Positions 35,301 to 49,545 of a stretch of DNA of 64,000 bases are shown here, piece after piece; within the stretch, counting starts at the first letter, position 1; each line of letters starts with the position of its first letter. This DNA is from Chromobotia macracanthus (Eukaryota > Chordata > Actinopteri > Cypriniformes > Botiidae), in contig JAZGTH010000035.1 of the NCBI GenBank assembly GCA_036877525.1, positions 392,001 to 456,000 of the forward strand, given 5' to 3'. Below the pieces are notes generated by a model that worked only from the letters and a program-made list of their open reading frames with translations, made no database searches and was not told the DNA's origin. Position numbers and translations under genes: made by a program.

Positions 35301-38300
35301 AGGAAATCAGTAAGACATCAGCAGGTACTGTGTGACACTATAGGGGGTAGACGGAGAGATGGGCTCCAGCTGTAAATGTGAAGTGTAAAGGTATAGGGCC
35401 AATGTGCCAACTCAATCCCTGCAGCAGAATCAGCTAGCCAAGTGCTTTAGCACCGTATGACATTTGGCACATTTACAAAGCTTTCCTCTGTCTTTTACGA
35501 GACTGTGTAATCAAAATCTCTAGGTGAACAGCACACAAATACACATGCTGCTGAAATGTTTTTTTTAGAGTTAAATATAGAAATAAAGCAAAGTCTTTCA
35601 GTGCATCAGTCAGCTGCATGTGCAGTTCTAATAATCTTCACTATTAGCCAAACTCAATGAATTCACTTCAGTTGAAAATAAAAAGATTAAGTAATAAATG
35701 CGAACAGTGATTGGCATGAACTAGCCCAATGCCACTGAAGCGTCTTAAGGCCAATGCTGTTTAGGTTAGTCAGCCAATCAGAAGAGTAGGCTGGCTAAGG
35801 CAGGGTCATGTGACCTTTGCATATAGGCAAAACGAAACATACTTAATATCTCCTCTGCCAAACCCCCACTGACTTTCAGAAAAGACAAGTTTATATATAG
35901 ACACATATTGACAGATATTCAAATGGATTCTCAGAAAAGGAGACTAGTGTTTGAAATGCTTTTAAAAAGCTTCATTCGTTTTGTTCAATGGTGAGATGGA
36001 GATCAAACAGGTCGCTCAAACATCCGCCTGAAGAATATAAAACAAATCCATTGCTCTGAAGGTCCTTTACTGTTCTAAAGCTCTCAAAGAAAAAATAAGA
36101 GCTGTCCTCTTAGGAGAGAGCTTTGTAGAGGTACAAGGAGTTTTTAAATGGAATCTATTACATATTGTACGTAATGGGGACCCTTCCGCACATACAATAA
36201 TATGTGAGAAATACACAGACACTGGTTCTTCGAACAAAGAATTTGTGACTTTTGCCCCAGATTACAATTGTTTGACCCTTATACTTTGTCTTTTTTAACA
36301 GTCTTCTCACACTTCAGCTCCTTATGCCTCAAGTGTTTATATGTGCACATGAGATGCAGAACACTTGCAAAAGTTTCCTGCTGTCTCTGTTCTCAAGCTT
36401 TCCTCAGAATTTGGCAATGCTGTTGAGTTCTCTTGACTGTACAATAGGATTGGTCCTGAACAGGAGATTAGAGCTTTGCACACTAAGGTTCCCATTCTGC
36501 CTTTCTCCACACAGAAAGAGAGAAAGACAGAGGAAAAGGGGGTGTAGAGTGCCTGCCAGTCAGGGTTTTGGCTCAATGTCCCACTGCACAGTGCATCTTC
36601 TTTCTCACAGCCCTAAAGCTTCACAAAAGAATCAAAGAGAATCCCAGAAGTTGACAACTCTGGTGCTTATGCATGTCCTCTTCTCTCCTCTCACTTCCAC
36701 AGTTATCTTCTTCAGCATCTTCTTCACCACAGACACAATCCAACTCCAGTCACACGGCAGAGTGAAGCTTATCTTGTGCAAAATGAGTCTTAAAGCAGCA
36801 CAGCTTGTGTCTGGTAATTAGTCACATAACAGTGGTAGGAAGCGGTACATTGTTGTTCATTCAGCACTGGGAACAGGGTTCCTCTTTCTCTAACCTAATA
36901 GTTAACATAGGCTCCACCCCAGATCCAGCAGGAGCCCTGGGGCCATTCCCTGCATACTGCCCTGTCCCTAGGTACGTGCTCTTGTAGGACACAGAGTGCT
37001 GGCTCTTCTTGGCCGCCAAGTGGTAACGATGGCAACACAGCACCATGACCAAAGTGACGCAGCCCAGGAGGAAAAGGGTGCCCCCCCCAGCTATTACGTA
37101 ATACCAGTAGGTGGGCATGGGCTTCAGGGACACAGTGGTGTCAACAGTGGGGTCACTCCAGCCTGGTAAGGCTTCCCCTGGTGGAGAGACACAGAAGAGT
37201 TGGCTCGGAGTTGAGAGGCATGCAGACTGCATAGCTTCAAGCCTTCTTCTATTTAACTTGAATGGTTTTGCTCTGATTTGGTGCTGCATACAAACAAAAC
37301 AGACACAGACACGCGGATGCACATGCATGTTGCCTGTCCACAGCCCCATTGTGAGCCAATAGGTGTGACTGCATCTTTTTGTGTGTTCCGTAGATGCTTT
37401 GTTGTTAAAGATCACATTAAAGAGTGTTAAAGAGTACGGATACGTGTTTTTTGGGGTGTGAACAGATGCTGAATGGTGTAGGTTATGAAGAGCTCAGACA
37501 GTTTGCCTGCAACACTCTGTAAACAACTGCAGTATTTGCAGAATTTCATTTCCAACCAACTGTGAGGGATGAACCAGGTGTCATTTTTAAGACACAGGCT
37601 GATGGTAGTACCTTCTCTCAGCTGGAAAGGAAGTTCTTTTGTAATGCTGTATAATTAAAAGTGTGTGTGTTCAATAGTCTTTCTTTCTAAGGTGAAAGTT
37701 CTGTTTTCTTCCATGCATGGATCTGTTCCAGCTTCATCTGCCTCAAGCCAAAGTCTTCCATGAACCCAACTCAGCAGTGCATGGTAACTGCTCACCCATC
37801 TCACACACACAGTGGGAGATCAATAAACCCTCACCAATCACTCCTCTTTTTTTCTCATCACATCTTCCTCTTGTCTATGTGTAAACAAGCATGTAATCTA
37901 GGAATTCTATGTCCACCTATAGGAAATAAATCACACTTGTGCAGATAACCATTTACACTTTAATTTGGAGAAAGGAAGTTAGTTGCTAAAGGAATATATA
38001 ATTACTGGGCTTGATCGAAATGTGATTCTCCACCATCATTTAAAACAGAGTGCTGGGGGATTATTCCACTGCAGCTGGCTGTGTCTTATTGGCTGCGATC
38101 ATACAGCTGCCAGGAATAAACATCAGCCATCCACAGCCTCACAGCAGGTCACACACACCACCAGTGCAATGTTGACACCCCATAAGGAGAGAGTGAAATT
38201 TAGGAAGTGTTTTGCTGTTCTCAATTGCAATGTTTTAAACATTTTATGATTTTACCAGTTTTCAACAGTTGGAGAATCACTATGTTGTGCCACTCAAGAG

Positions 38301-41300
38301 GAAAAGACAGCATAGAGCTATAAATAAAAGGGATTGCCTAGCTCAGATCATTGGATTTTGGAAGAATTTCAGGACAAATGTTTTCATATTGAGAAATGAG
38401 TTCATACTGAAATTTTCTTATTGGAAATTACATACTCATATTAGTATTCTGGCAAATCTGAGCCCAGATTGAGACATGGTTTAAAACTCTAGATGAGACG
38501 TCATATTACTGGAGTCGTTTTCTCAGGAGGAAAGAACTGAAAAGCAGAACACTTTAAACATGCATTTAATATGCATGTTTAGCATATTAACTTTGCTGTT
38601 TAGCAGAAACAATCTCATTTGTGACTGTTTTTTGCTGTAGTATAGGTAACTGTAAGGTTTAAGTAAGGTCAAATTTAAACTGGAAGAATAACATGAGGGA
38701 TAATATGCTGGCTGAATCTACAGGTCTGTTGAAATTTAGCATGACGCCGACACCATATGAAACAGCATGTGATATGCAGCTGCAGATGCATGCTGGGATA
38801 CAGCCCATGCTCCAAATATCTGTATGGAAACAATGATGGTGATGGAAATGGTTTGACACTGAGGCAACAACATCACGGTTCTCACCAGGGCTCCAACTTA
38901 ACACACAAAACTGCAACAGCTAAGCTTCTTTGTGTCTAATCATGTCATGTGGGTTGTGGGACTGGGAACAAACTCTGCAGAATCCCTATATTGTGTAAAA
39001 CGTGAACTAAAAAAAATGATTATCAAGAGCCCATCAGATGATGCAAGATGCTAGGCAACAAGCAGGAAGCAGGAAGCACAAACATTGGCACAGGAAATAA
39101 CAATATGCCAGTTTAACTCACCAGTCATTTCAGGAGGGAACGCTGCAAAGGGTTCTGAAAGATGAGAAAAAATTAGGTTAAGTGAAATTTGGCACAAACA
39201 AAAATATAACCACATTAATAATAACAGTCCAATTGGAATTCTGGCACACATGACTGAGTATAATTAATTTTATGTGATAAAAGACAAAATTAAAAAGGTG
39301 CTGGAAGTAAAACTTAGCCACTGAATTATATAACCCACTTTTTCCAAAGTCCAGCCCTTCAAAGCCTAGTCAGCAGATCTGATGTCAGCTCAAAATGACT
39401 GTCAGACTAGTCTGATTAGCTAAACAATAGCGGATAAAGATTTTTTTGTTTTGTTATTTAAACTAAAGTGTATGACTCGTATCATGTCTCAGGACACCTA
39501 TTTCTGATCAGTCTGATAATGAAGACATTTTCTTCATTTTTACAGTATGTAAAAAATTGCTTACAGCAATTGCTTCCAAATGTAAAATTATTAGCAAAAA
39601 ATCCTTTTGCTTTTCATAAAGACATCTGTTTGTCTAAAACGACAAATGCAGGTACATACAGAATGAAGAAAGAGAGGACAGGAAAACCAGAAAGTGAGAG
39701 AGTGGATAGGGAAAAAACAGGACTGGGCCGAGTGTCATCTGGCAACCTGCTCTGTGCAGTACACTCAAAATGCCAGAGAAGCAGAATGCTGGTTCAGAAT
39801 GTTTGGAATGCAGTCGCCTTTAAAGAGAACACTGCAGAGGAACAGGGGACAAATTTGGCAGCAACGCAGTGGCTGGTGCGTGCAAGCTGAACAGCTTTAA
39901 TTGATAAGAGCGGTCTAAAAACCCAGGCCTGTGACAGAATTGTGTACGTGAGTGAGGCAGCTCGTGACAATATCTTGACTCAGTGTAACATTATGACTCA
40001 TTCTGTTTTTGCTGATCGTCCTTTAAATACAAGATAACTATTATGTCCTTAGAGATAAAGCTGTTTTTCTTGGTAAATAACCTTCACTGTTCAGTGTTTT
40101 GAGTGATGGGTTGTGGAGTGAATGCTTTGTTAAACTTTGACGTCTGTGAAAAGCTGTGCTGTTAAGAGCCCGGCTGCCTGGTTATGCCCTGCCACAGCTC
40201 TGGAAAGCTCTGTTTACAAACAGGAGCGGAGAAGGAAAGGAACATAATGAAACATAGATTGGGATCAGAGCCCACAGGGCAAGTGTGGCCTAGTTTTTGT
40301 GTCAGCTGAACACTTGTTTTCCATAAGATTAATTTTGTTCATGGGCTAGGCTTGAACCGGAGGTAGAATGTTTTGGTGGGCAGGGAGACCCACATCAATG
40401 TGGTCAGAATGTTTCAATTCTGTACATATATATTTAAATGTAATATGTATATATGTAAAACCTACATCTTCTATTATATATGTTTATATATAAATGTATA
40501 CCTTTGTGACTGGTATGGTGGGTATGCATATTAAAAGAGAGAGACAAGAGGGAGAGGGAGAGTGAGAGAGAGATAGAGAGAGACTTAGATGTTGATACTT
40601 ACGTGTACACTGCTCAAGCTCTGTGCTTGTGCTCATGTGGATATTGTCGACCCAGATGTGCCCTCGACTGCCACGCTCAAAGAAACCCTCAATGACAACC
40701 TTGCAGAGAATAAAGAGAATTCAAGACTGTAAGTTAAGATTAACACAGTGAACATGACAATATAGACTATACTGCTCTGTAATTCACTTCCTTTATTGGT
40801 TGCCAGAACACTGCTATATGACTGCTAATGTGTTCTGAGTGTTTTTAATGTCATGTTGTACAGCTGCTATTGTGTTATGGGTATTTTCTAGGTCAAATGA
40901 GCCCAACCTAAAGTCTCCATATATACAGCTAGGTCTATCCTTCTTCCTTCAAACCCTAACCATGGACAACAGCTATATACCTGATATTCTTTAGGGGACT
41001 GAGGCAGGATGGTGCGACCCTCCTTCCACATGGGCCCCTGGTTCCCTTTTAGCGCCCATAGCAGCGCCTCTTCCTGTTCATCGTCTCGGAGCAACACACG
41101 CAGGCTGTCCTGACCTTCTCCCTGCAGCTGGTAGTAGAAGAGCAGACAGACAGGGCGGCGCTCGGGTCCCACCACCGGACTCATTAACCGTGCCCTCTGC
41201 GGCTCTGACTTAGGACTTGCCTCTACATACAGGAAGTTCCCAAAGTCTGTGGTGAGAGAGACACAGGTGAGGATGGACAGAAAAAGTGTGTATGTGTAAA

Positions 41301-44300
41301 TAATTCCAAACTATTTGAAACAACAGATAAGAATTTAAGAAATACATTAAAGAACCTGCTTTAACTACCATGGAAGCTGCTAAGCTTTTAAACACTAGAA
41401 TAGAATTGTGACTCTGCAGTCTGCCAAGTAGAGCATGTTTCTTGAGCATCTTTTGTTGGTCCTGGAACTGAGTTCCTGTTAAACAAACAATGCTAACCCT
41501 ATTCCTAACCCAGTCTCTATTTCTGTGGTGTTGCACTGGATAGCCTGCCCACAAATTTTGTTAGTCCAAATCCTACTCCACATAATTTTATAATACAAGA
41601 TATATTCTGATTGGCTGAAATTGTGTTTGACTTAGGTTGCGTGGACAGTTAGGGACATGATAACCTTAAACAGGGCTTAACCCAAAATATGCTGTTTCTA
41701 AATGATAGGAATGTTATTTCAGAACCAACAAGCATGTGAAGGAGCATGTCAAACTAGCTAAAATCTCAGCAGTAAAATTGCATTTGACCTTTCTCTTTCC
41801 CTTCACAACAACACATTATATTGAGCATTCTTGTTGTTCTTTATGTTTGCTGAGTGATAAATATCAGGTATGTTTGCTCTCTTTAAAAACAGAGAAGGAA
41901 ACAGAAAATCAACTCTGACATAAAACCGAAAAAGGAGAGAGCAGGGGAAGACCGGAAAAGCCGACCAGAGCAGATCGAGACAGGAGGAGGCTGGGTAACA
42001 CTCTGTGAGTGATCTGACTGGACAGTGTGGCACCAGAAATGATCATCATTACCCACACTGCCTCATCTAAAACATGGATGCAGAGATTCCTACTCCCACC
42101 TTTCACTGATGTATAGACAGAAGGCATCACATTTGTCCTATTTTGACACATTTACCATTACCCAACACAGCACTGAATTCACATCAGATCAGCCTGTTGT
42201 GGGTCTTCTGGTATGAAAAGCCTAAATAGATTCATTTAAATAAGACAAAAGAATTTCCTCTGTTTAATGTTGGGTATACATACAGGAAAATTAATTACTC
42301 TTTCACAAGGAAAGTTCACCATAGCTTGGAGACTGCTTAAAATAGATTGATGTTCCTTTGTGGTAACTGGAGGAAGGGAAAGGTACTTCTGGGATTATTG
42401 CTATTAAGTGGAGCCTTATACATCTAGAGATAATTAGTCTGACTGCCTATTAACCCTTTCTGAACCCTCTTTTCCAAGGTACACTGACAAGTACACTGGG
42501 GTATGAACATTCCAGAATTGTCCAGGCGGTATTCCTAAAGTCATGGGATCTGTGATGCTGGATCGTTTTACGAGATTGGGATCTGTGATGCTGGATCATT
42601 TTATGAGATGAGCAGAGCTGTAAAGTGAATGAAATGAGAAGATCATGTCCAGGGATGCTGAAACACACTCAATGCAACTATGCAAACACACAAATGCAGG
42701 TTCCCAATTATAATGATGGCCCTGTCTCAGGTACAGATAAAGTGTGTTTTTCAGGTGTTCTGCAAAGGTCTCTGCAATGTTTGTTTGGACAGGTTGTGTA
42801 GCCTGAAGTGTGTGTGCAAGAGAAGTGGAGGGATTGGAAAGACTTGATCCAGAGGCTTGGAGCTGCATTCGGTTTGTGAATGGTTAAAACAGAAGAATTT
42901 TTCTTAACTCCTGGATTTCTCTTTAAAACCTTACATATGGAAAACAGAGCAAGACTGTTTTAACAACCTCCCAAGGCAAGGTACTCCAAGAAAGCAGTAA
43001 GGGCAAGGAGAACTGTATGTATGTTTGTTTGAGAGAGAAAGAAAGCTTAGAATTTGTGAAGCACTCATTTTTTGTTTCAAGCAGGGGTTATAAAGAAAGG
43101 TCAGGTAAGCTTAGGGACTGAGGGAAGAACTGACTCCCACAGGAGGAATGATGATGGAGAGGGAGAGTGACAAGATACTATTCCCAGACTGCAGCTATCA
43201 CATTAATTACACACCAGTAATGAGACGGATAGATGGATATATGAGTTTGAGGCTGTGTTTAGAAACAGGACAAGGACAATTGAAGGTCTAGAAATGTCAG
43301 CATAAGCACATTTTGTGCATATTGCTATATGACACAACTTCTCATGAATTTTCTACTTCTTAACCAAAGCTTTGGCTCTACACATTTATTTGCATTTGGA
43401 TTTTTTTCAAAACTTTTGATATTCCCAGTGGCACCTCAAACTTCCCAATGTTCCCAAAGTTTGTTTGTGTGTTTCCAGTAATGTTTAAAGAGAATATTGT
43501 AAACAGTTGTTTGTTTGTTTTGACTTTGTAATATCTTCTATTAAGCTGGACTTACTGTCAGATCCCAGTGTCAGGTCCAGGCTAGGACTAGAGGAACTGT
43601 ACAGAGACCACTTTAGATCAGACATGGGGTCATGGGTCCATCCACACATACTCTGCTCAAAGTCACACAGACCACCCAGAGATGAGAGAGTGGTGGGAAC
43701 TAGAGAGAGAGAAAGAGATCAAGATTATACTCACTGTTTTCCATATACTCAAACCGCTCTATAGGCTTTCCCATAACATACACCATCATGAATCCATAAA
43801 CATATGTACTGTACATATGTCCTTACATACATGTCTTATGCTTTCATATATTAATTTTATATTACATATTTCATACATTATATATGAAGAGATTCTTGAT
43901 GTACTGTGCGCACAAATTCCTGTCTCACTTTTTATTCCGATTCCTGTCACCCTGTCACTTTATATTTACACATTTATATTTACAATTGACAGTGTCACTG
44001 TCAATTCAGATTCTTGTCTCACTGTACATTCAAAGATTTCTTTGTCACTCTATATTCACAAACTCCTGCCTCACTGTAAGTGCACAGATTCCTGTCTCAT
44101 TGTATATTCACAAATTCCTGTCTCACTGTATTTTTACAGATTCCTTTCTGACTGTATGTGACAGATTCCTGTCTCACCATATGTGCACAGATTCCTGTCT
44201 CACTATATGTTACAGACTGGCCCTGCTGTTTCTGCTGATGTTGTGTTAACATGCAGACAGACCCAGCACAGTGTCGTCTACATGTAGTGCTGTGCCTCAG

Positions 44301-47300
44301 CAGTCAGCGAGCCTCAGTCAACGATCCATTCAGCAGCACACTACTATGCTAGTTAGCATAATGTTAGCACTCATGCTGTGAGCCACTACTCATCGAGACA
44401 TAAGTGTGTGCAAATGGAGGGGTGGGAACGTAATATTAGAGCTCTGGGAAGGAAAGAGTAAGGCCTGCAATTACACTGCAGATTACTGTTGATGGAAGTG
44501 TTTCCGTAATATGCTAAAATGTTTGTTTATATACACATTTATTCTCTAACTGAAATGCTTATTACATAGTGTCATTACATAGTGACAAGTCTAGTCTTGT
44601 TAATATGCATTGATCTGATGGGATGTATTGACTGACATTATATAGCAATATCTTCTTCCTCTTTTACCACAGTAATATACTTATTCTGCAAGGTGCTCTG
44701 ATTGGTTACCTGACATTCTGTGGGCGGTACTTGTCTCCTCCTGAAGCAGAAGAGTGGGCGTGGCAGTGTCAGGAATGGTTGTAGATTCTAATAGGAAATA
44801 AAAAAGTACCAAATTTTAGAAACTAGAGTAATTAACACCACAGTACGCATAACGTTATTCCAAACCAGCAAAGTTCCTGATATGTAATACAACACATAAT
44901 CCATCATTCATGACTCATACTATTGGTGATGGACACTAATAGACATGTATGCACACCAGAAACTCTCCCGCAAGAAAAGTGTCCACAACCACCACATATA
45001 CTCACACAGATAAAATCAGAGACAATTAAAAATGTACGCATGCCGACACTGTGCATTAACAATAACAAAAATATTACAAAACCACAGCTGGAAAATATTG
45101 TGGGTATCTGAGAACTATTTACTCTATCTCTCTAATTGGAGAGAGAGAACTAGAGAGAGAAAAAGAGAGCGATAGAAAGAGAGAGAAAGGAATATATTCT
45201 GTGGGTGACTGAATATTGGGTAGAATAAATGGTTCACCACTGCTGCCATTACACCTCAGACCACTACTGTTACCCAGAATGCCATTAAAAGTGGACCAAT
45301 GCTGCCACAGCTATTTTCCATGAGTCACATGACCTATACTATAGGCCTCTCATTCTTCCCTCTATCCGTCCCTCTGACACCCTCTCTTTCTGTCTCACAG
45401 AGAAAAGAGTTCAACACAGTTTAATTCCTTCAGCATTCTTTATTTTCTCTCTCTTTGACAATAAAGCTACCGTACATGAGTTTTTGACCAAAATCACACA
45501 AACCAGATGGCAACAAAACTGCTGTTTGTGGCGATGCTTCTATGTGGTTTCCGCAGTGATAATTTGTTATGACAGAGAAAGTTAAATCAGCCGCTCCTTC
45601 TCTCTTCGTTTCTCAGCAGGGTTTCGAGCCAATGAAGATTTAGAGACAACAAGGCGTAAATGATAAATGATTGTCAGCTCTTAAACTCATTAATGTCATT
45701 ACTCTTAACAATTCCCGCTTAATTGGCAAATACATGAGTGCCATAACACCAATCATGTAGACACTTCAGCACAACATGAAAAGAAGAGACCTACTGTAAT
45801 ATTAATAAGTTATTAATTTCTATAAGCGGGTGGGTACATGAAAGAGATGCACCAGCTGGCTGCTTCTGACATTAAACTCTATTAATTTTCTGCCCTTTAC
45901 AAATGCAATTAACCTCACAGGAAGTTCTGCATGTGTGGGAACTGATAGCCCTCCTTTCTTTAGTGAAGGTGGGCTGTTTACCCTCACATACATTACAGGA
46001 GTGTACGAAAGAATTGTACACTCCTGTAATGTAGTCTATTGTAGAGGTGTTCTCTTAAAGATATGCTAACAGTGCAGTAAAGATGTGTTGGATTCATTGA
46101 CACGAATAATCAAACAAGTTTTCAAGAGTCTTACCTCACACTTGAGTCTCACCTTCAACAGGCAGCTGAATAAGCAGCTGTTGGACAGGAAAAAATTACC
46201 TGAATTTTAAACGATATTTCCCTCCATTAGAATGGTACTCATTTCTAAATGTTAAATATATTGTTGCTAATTTCTCCCAATACCTAAAGCTTTAGCTATG
46301 GATCTAAGCAAAACACAGCAATAGATTTCTCCATAAAAATCCCAGTATGCCTCAAAGCTCCACTGATGCAGCCAATTGATCTGGATCCCAGAACTCAGGG
46401 CGTTATCGTGGAGATTTCCTCCACAGCCTGATAACAAATTAAGGCCATGAAAGTCTCAAAGAAAGTCCAGATATTTACAAACAGGGGTCAGTTTTGTGGT
46501 CACTCTCCCTCATCTGAAGATTTAGCTTCTTTAAACCTCTGTATTCTGAGCACAGAATGAAAATAACCCTGTTCCACCCTCACCCCCAGCTGGGTTGAAC
46601 CCTGGCAAGTTCTGACTCAGCTTTTTTTAGCAAGGCAGAAAAAATGGTTTAGTTACATAGTACATGTACATAGCCTCGAAGAAAATCCATGCCTCTGGCA
46701 GATGGACCAGCAGCAACCGTTAGAAGAGAAACAATAGCTGATGTGTGTTTTGGTGACTGTGGGAACCATAAAATACAAAACAGAAATCAGATCAGATTAG
46801 AACCAGTGAAAGTGCTAATCAAAAGCACACAAGGGGTGCAAATGTAAAACATTTGATTGTTCAAGTACACAACCGTGCAAAATGAAATAGTAAACATGCA
46901 TTTTCTGATATATACATATACAAACACGTTTATTCATTCAACCTAATTAAACATTTCCAACTTGAAAGACAAGGCTTTTTGGCCTCTGGAATTCAAAAAC
47001 AATAAAGCCATTTTCCAACAGCACTGAACTAATTAAAGCTTTTGTCTCTGGCCTTTTGAATACAGAGTTACAACTGAAGCTTTATCATGTTATCTGTCAG
47101 CTAGTGAATTCTCCAAAAACACAAACGCACACACTCTGAGATCAGACAGGTCTGTTGGCTTGGCCCTTGATAAGGACTTTTCTCCGTAGCTCAACAAACC
47201 ATCTCCAGGTGATGGATATAAAATATGCTCAGCTTGCACAGAAACCTGATGTATTCATATTCATATATCAGATGTCCTCAGAGAGCCTTGCTTTAAAACA

Positions 47301-49506
47301 ACAGTGCTGAATTCCAAAAACAATCTTCAAGTGGAGATGAGTGGCAAAAATAACAACAGCTCAGTGGAGAGCAAATCTGTCACAAACATTTTAAATGCTA
47401 GAATGTGTCCCTACCACCCAAACAAGGAGCATTCAAAATTTCAGGCTTGTAATTTTCAAAGGGGTTAGCTCTTAAAACAAAATGTTATGGTAATCCAGAA
47501 TTAAAATGACCCTGGGTTATTTTATACCCCTGGGGTCAATTTCAAGTGTAAAATACTCCTGGGTCAATTTCAAGTGTAAAATGCCAATTTGAGTGAAATC
47601 TGCTAGTTATTTCACTCATAGACTCTGAACACTTGAAGTATATTTGATATTTACAGTAGGAGAACTGTTAAATTGTTAAAACAGAAGTAGGTCTGCATTA
47701 TAATAGAGGGCATGAAAGACGTGCTGTATGGGAAAAGAGGCGGAGAGGAATGGGGCTCAGCCTAAATATTTACATTGGGAGGATATGATGAATGATATGT
47801 GGGCTGTGTGAAAGCGTGGGTTGAGGAACTACGCTAAATAGAAGCATGTGGATGATAACTTCAAAGGGACAATTCAACTGGAGGAGGAGAGTTGATGTCT
47901 TTCAGTTTGCATGATTCCACCCCAACAGAGAGAGAGCCCCAGCCACTTGCAAGGTTTTACCAAGACGCTGGGCCAAAGAGCAGAGAGAAGCAATTACTTC
48001 TTATCACAACAGAACACAACAAAACAATTTTCATCACATCTCCACAGCTCTCTGGCAAGGAATGAGCGGTAAGCCATTGTGTCTTAAATCAAACCCACTG
48101 AGCACCTGACAGACAGAACAACAGCCAGAGGCCACAACCACACATGAGAATAATCAGTGTGCATGCCACATGCTAGGTTCTGACTTTCTCTCAGGTGTGT
48201 GGCATTCTTGTGCACCATGTATGGTGTTTTTTTAACTGTATTTAAACACTGATGCTATGTGGGCAGAGCATGGACAGAGTGAGAGGAAAGAAAGTTTTAG
48301 CCCAGTTTGTAGAGGTGCAGTCCACTCCTGCAATTTTGAGACATTTTGCCCCCAGTAGAGGTCACTGTCCCCACTCTTGTAACTCTCTCTCTCCCTCTCT
48401 ACCTCTCTGTCTGTCTCTCTCTATTTCTCTCACTCTCACTTCTCCCAGAGGCAGGGACCTATGGCTTGATGTGGAGCTAAGTCCAGTCATGAATAATAGA
48501 CATGGGTGTCTGATTGAAATATCTAAAGTCCCTCTGTGTGTCTTTCACGGTGCTGCTCGCACAAGGTCTGTCTGCCACGCCTCTATTTATTTATTCATCA
48601 ATTCATTATTTCTCTCCTTGTGTCCCTCACTTACGATTTCTTTCGGGAAGGGCTTGTGGAACAAAAATCTTAGCTTAACCACAGCTCAGAAAAACTCTGG
48701 GAACTCCGCCACATGACCTTGGAATGTTTGTTGAAAATTGTGTTTGTTGAAAACGTAGCCTATTGAAGCTATTATGGTATGATACATGAAAAGGATAATG
48801 TAAAGTTAACTGGTTAAAATATGTAAAAAAACTCAGACAGGGAGATCAGGACCCATGTGAAATAATGTAATAATTTCAATCATTTATGGGGAAAAATAAG
48901 CAAGACATGAAAAATAGCACAGCTATGAAGGGAATTAGTTACCTGGGATGACAGTCAGTTATATAGATCAGTGGCCAAAAATATTTGATTTCAGAATGCC
49001 AAAGTTGACCAATCAGAATCAAGCATGTAGAGAGCTGTGTAATAAATGATAGTCTTTATATTAAAGTATTTATGTATGTGTGTGTGGGTCAGTGAATGCA
49101 TATGAACACTGTGGCAGATGTCTGATTGGTGTAAACATCTCAGTGCAGTGAAGTGAGACTGATGTAGCCCTGTGAATATTTAACGTCACTCTCTCTTTCT
49201 CTCCCTCCACAAATTCCCATGGCCCCTCAAAATGACAACAACAGCAGACTGGCCCCTGCATCACTCTGCATCAGCACATCTGCAAACAACCACAATTTAC
49301 AGTACAGTCACTGCAGCGTGCTTTAGATTTACTGTAGAATTAGAATGATCTCATTCAGACATTAAATCTGTATGTTTTTTCTGTTGTCAAAAGGCTCCTT
49401 TGAGAAACAGAACTGCTTGTGAGCACCCATAGATGTGCATAACATATGGGAAGGAAATTATGTTAAGGAATGAGTAATTTGAAAGAAGGAAGGAAGGAAG
49501 GAAGGA

Positions 49507-49545
<39 letters not shown>

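Noticed and set aside
36324..36821. 165-codon plus-strand open frame
   Set aside because: It lies antisense to the presumed NRP2b-type 3' UTR, is low in complexity in parts (Ser/Leu-rich), and shows no family motif.
43682..44249. Overlapping plus-strand open frames of 159 and 121 codons
   Set aside because: They run through the minisatellite at 43915-44217; the repeated Phe/Leu/Ser pattern comes from the repeat, and the first part overlaps the antisense of an nrp2 exon.
48252..48716. 154-codon plus-strand open frame
   Set aside because: The central part is a CT-rich run giving Ser/Leu repeats; no homology is visible.
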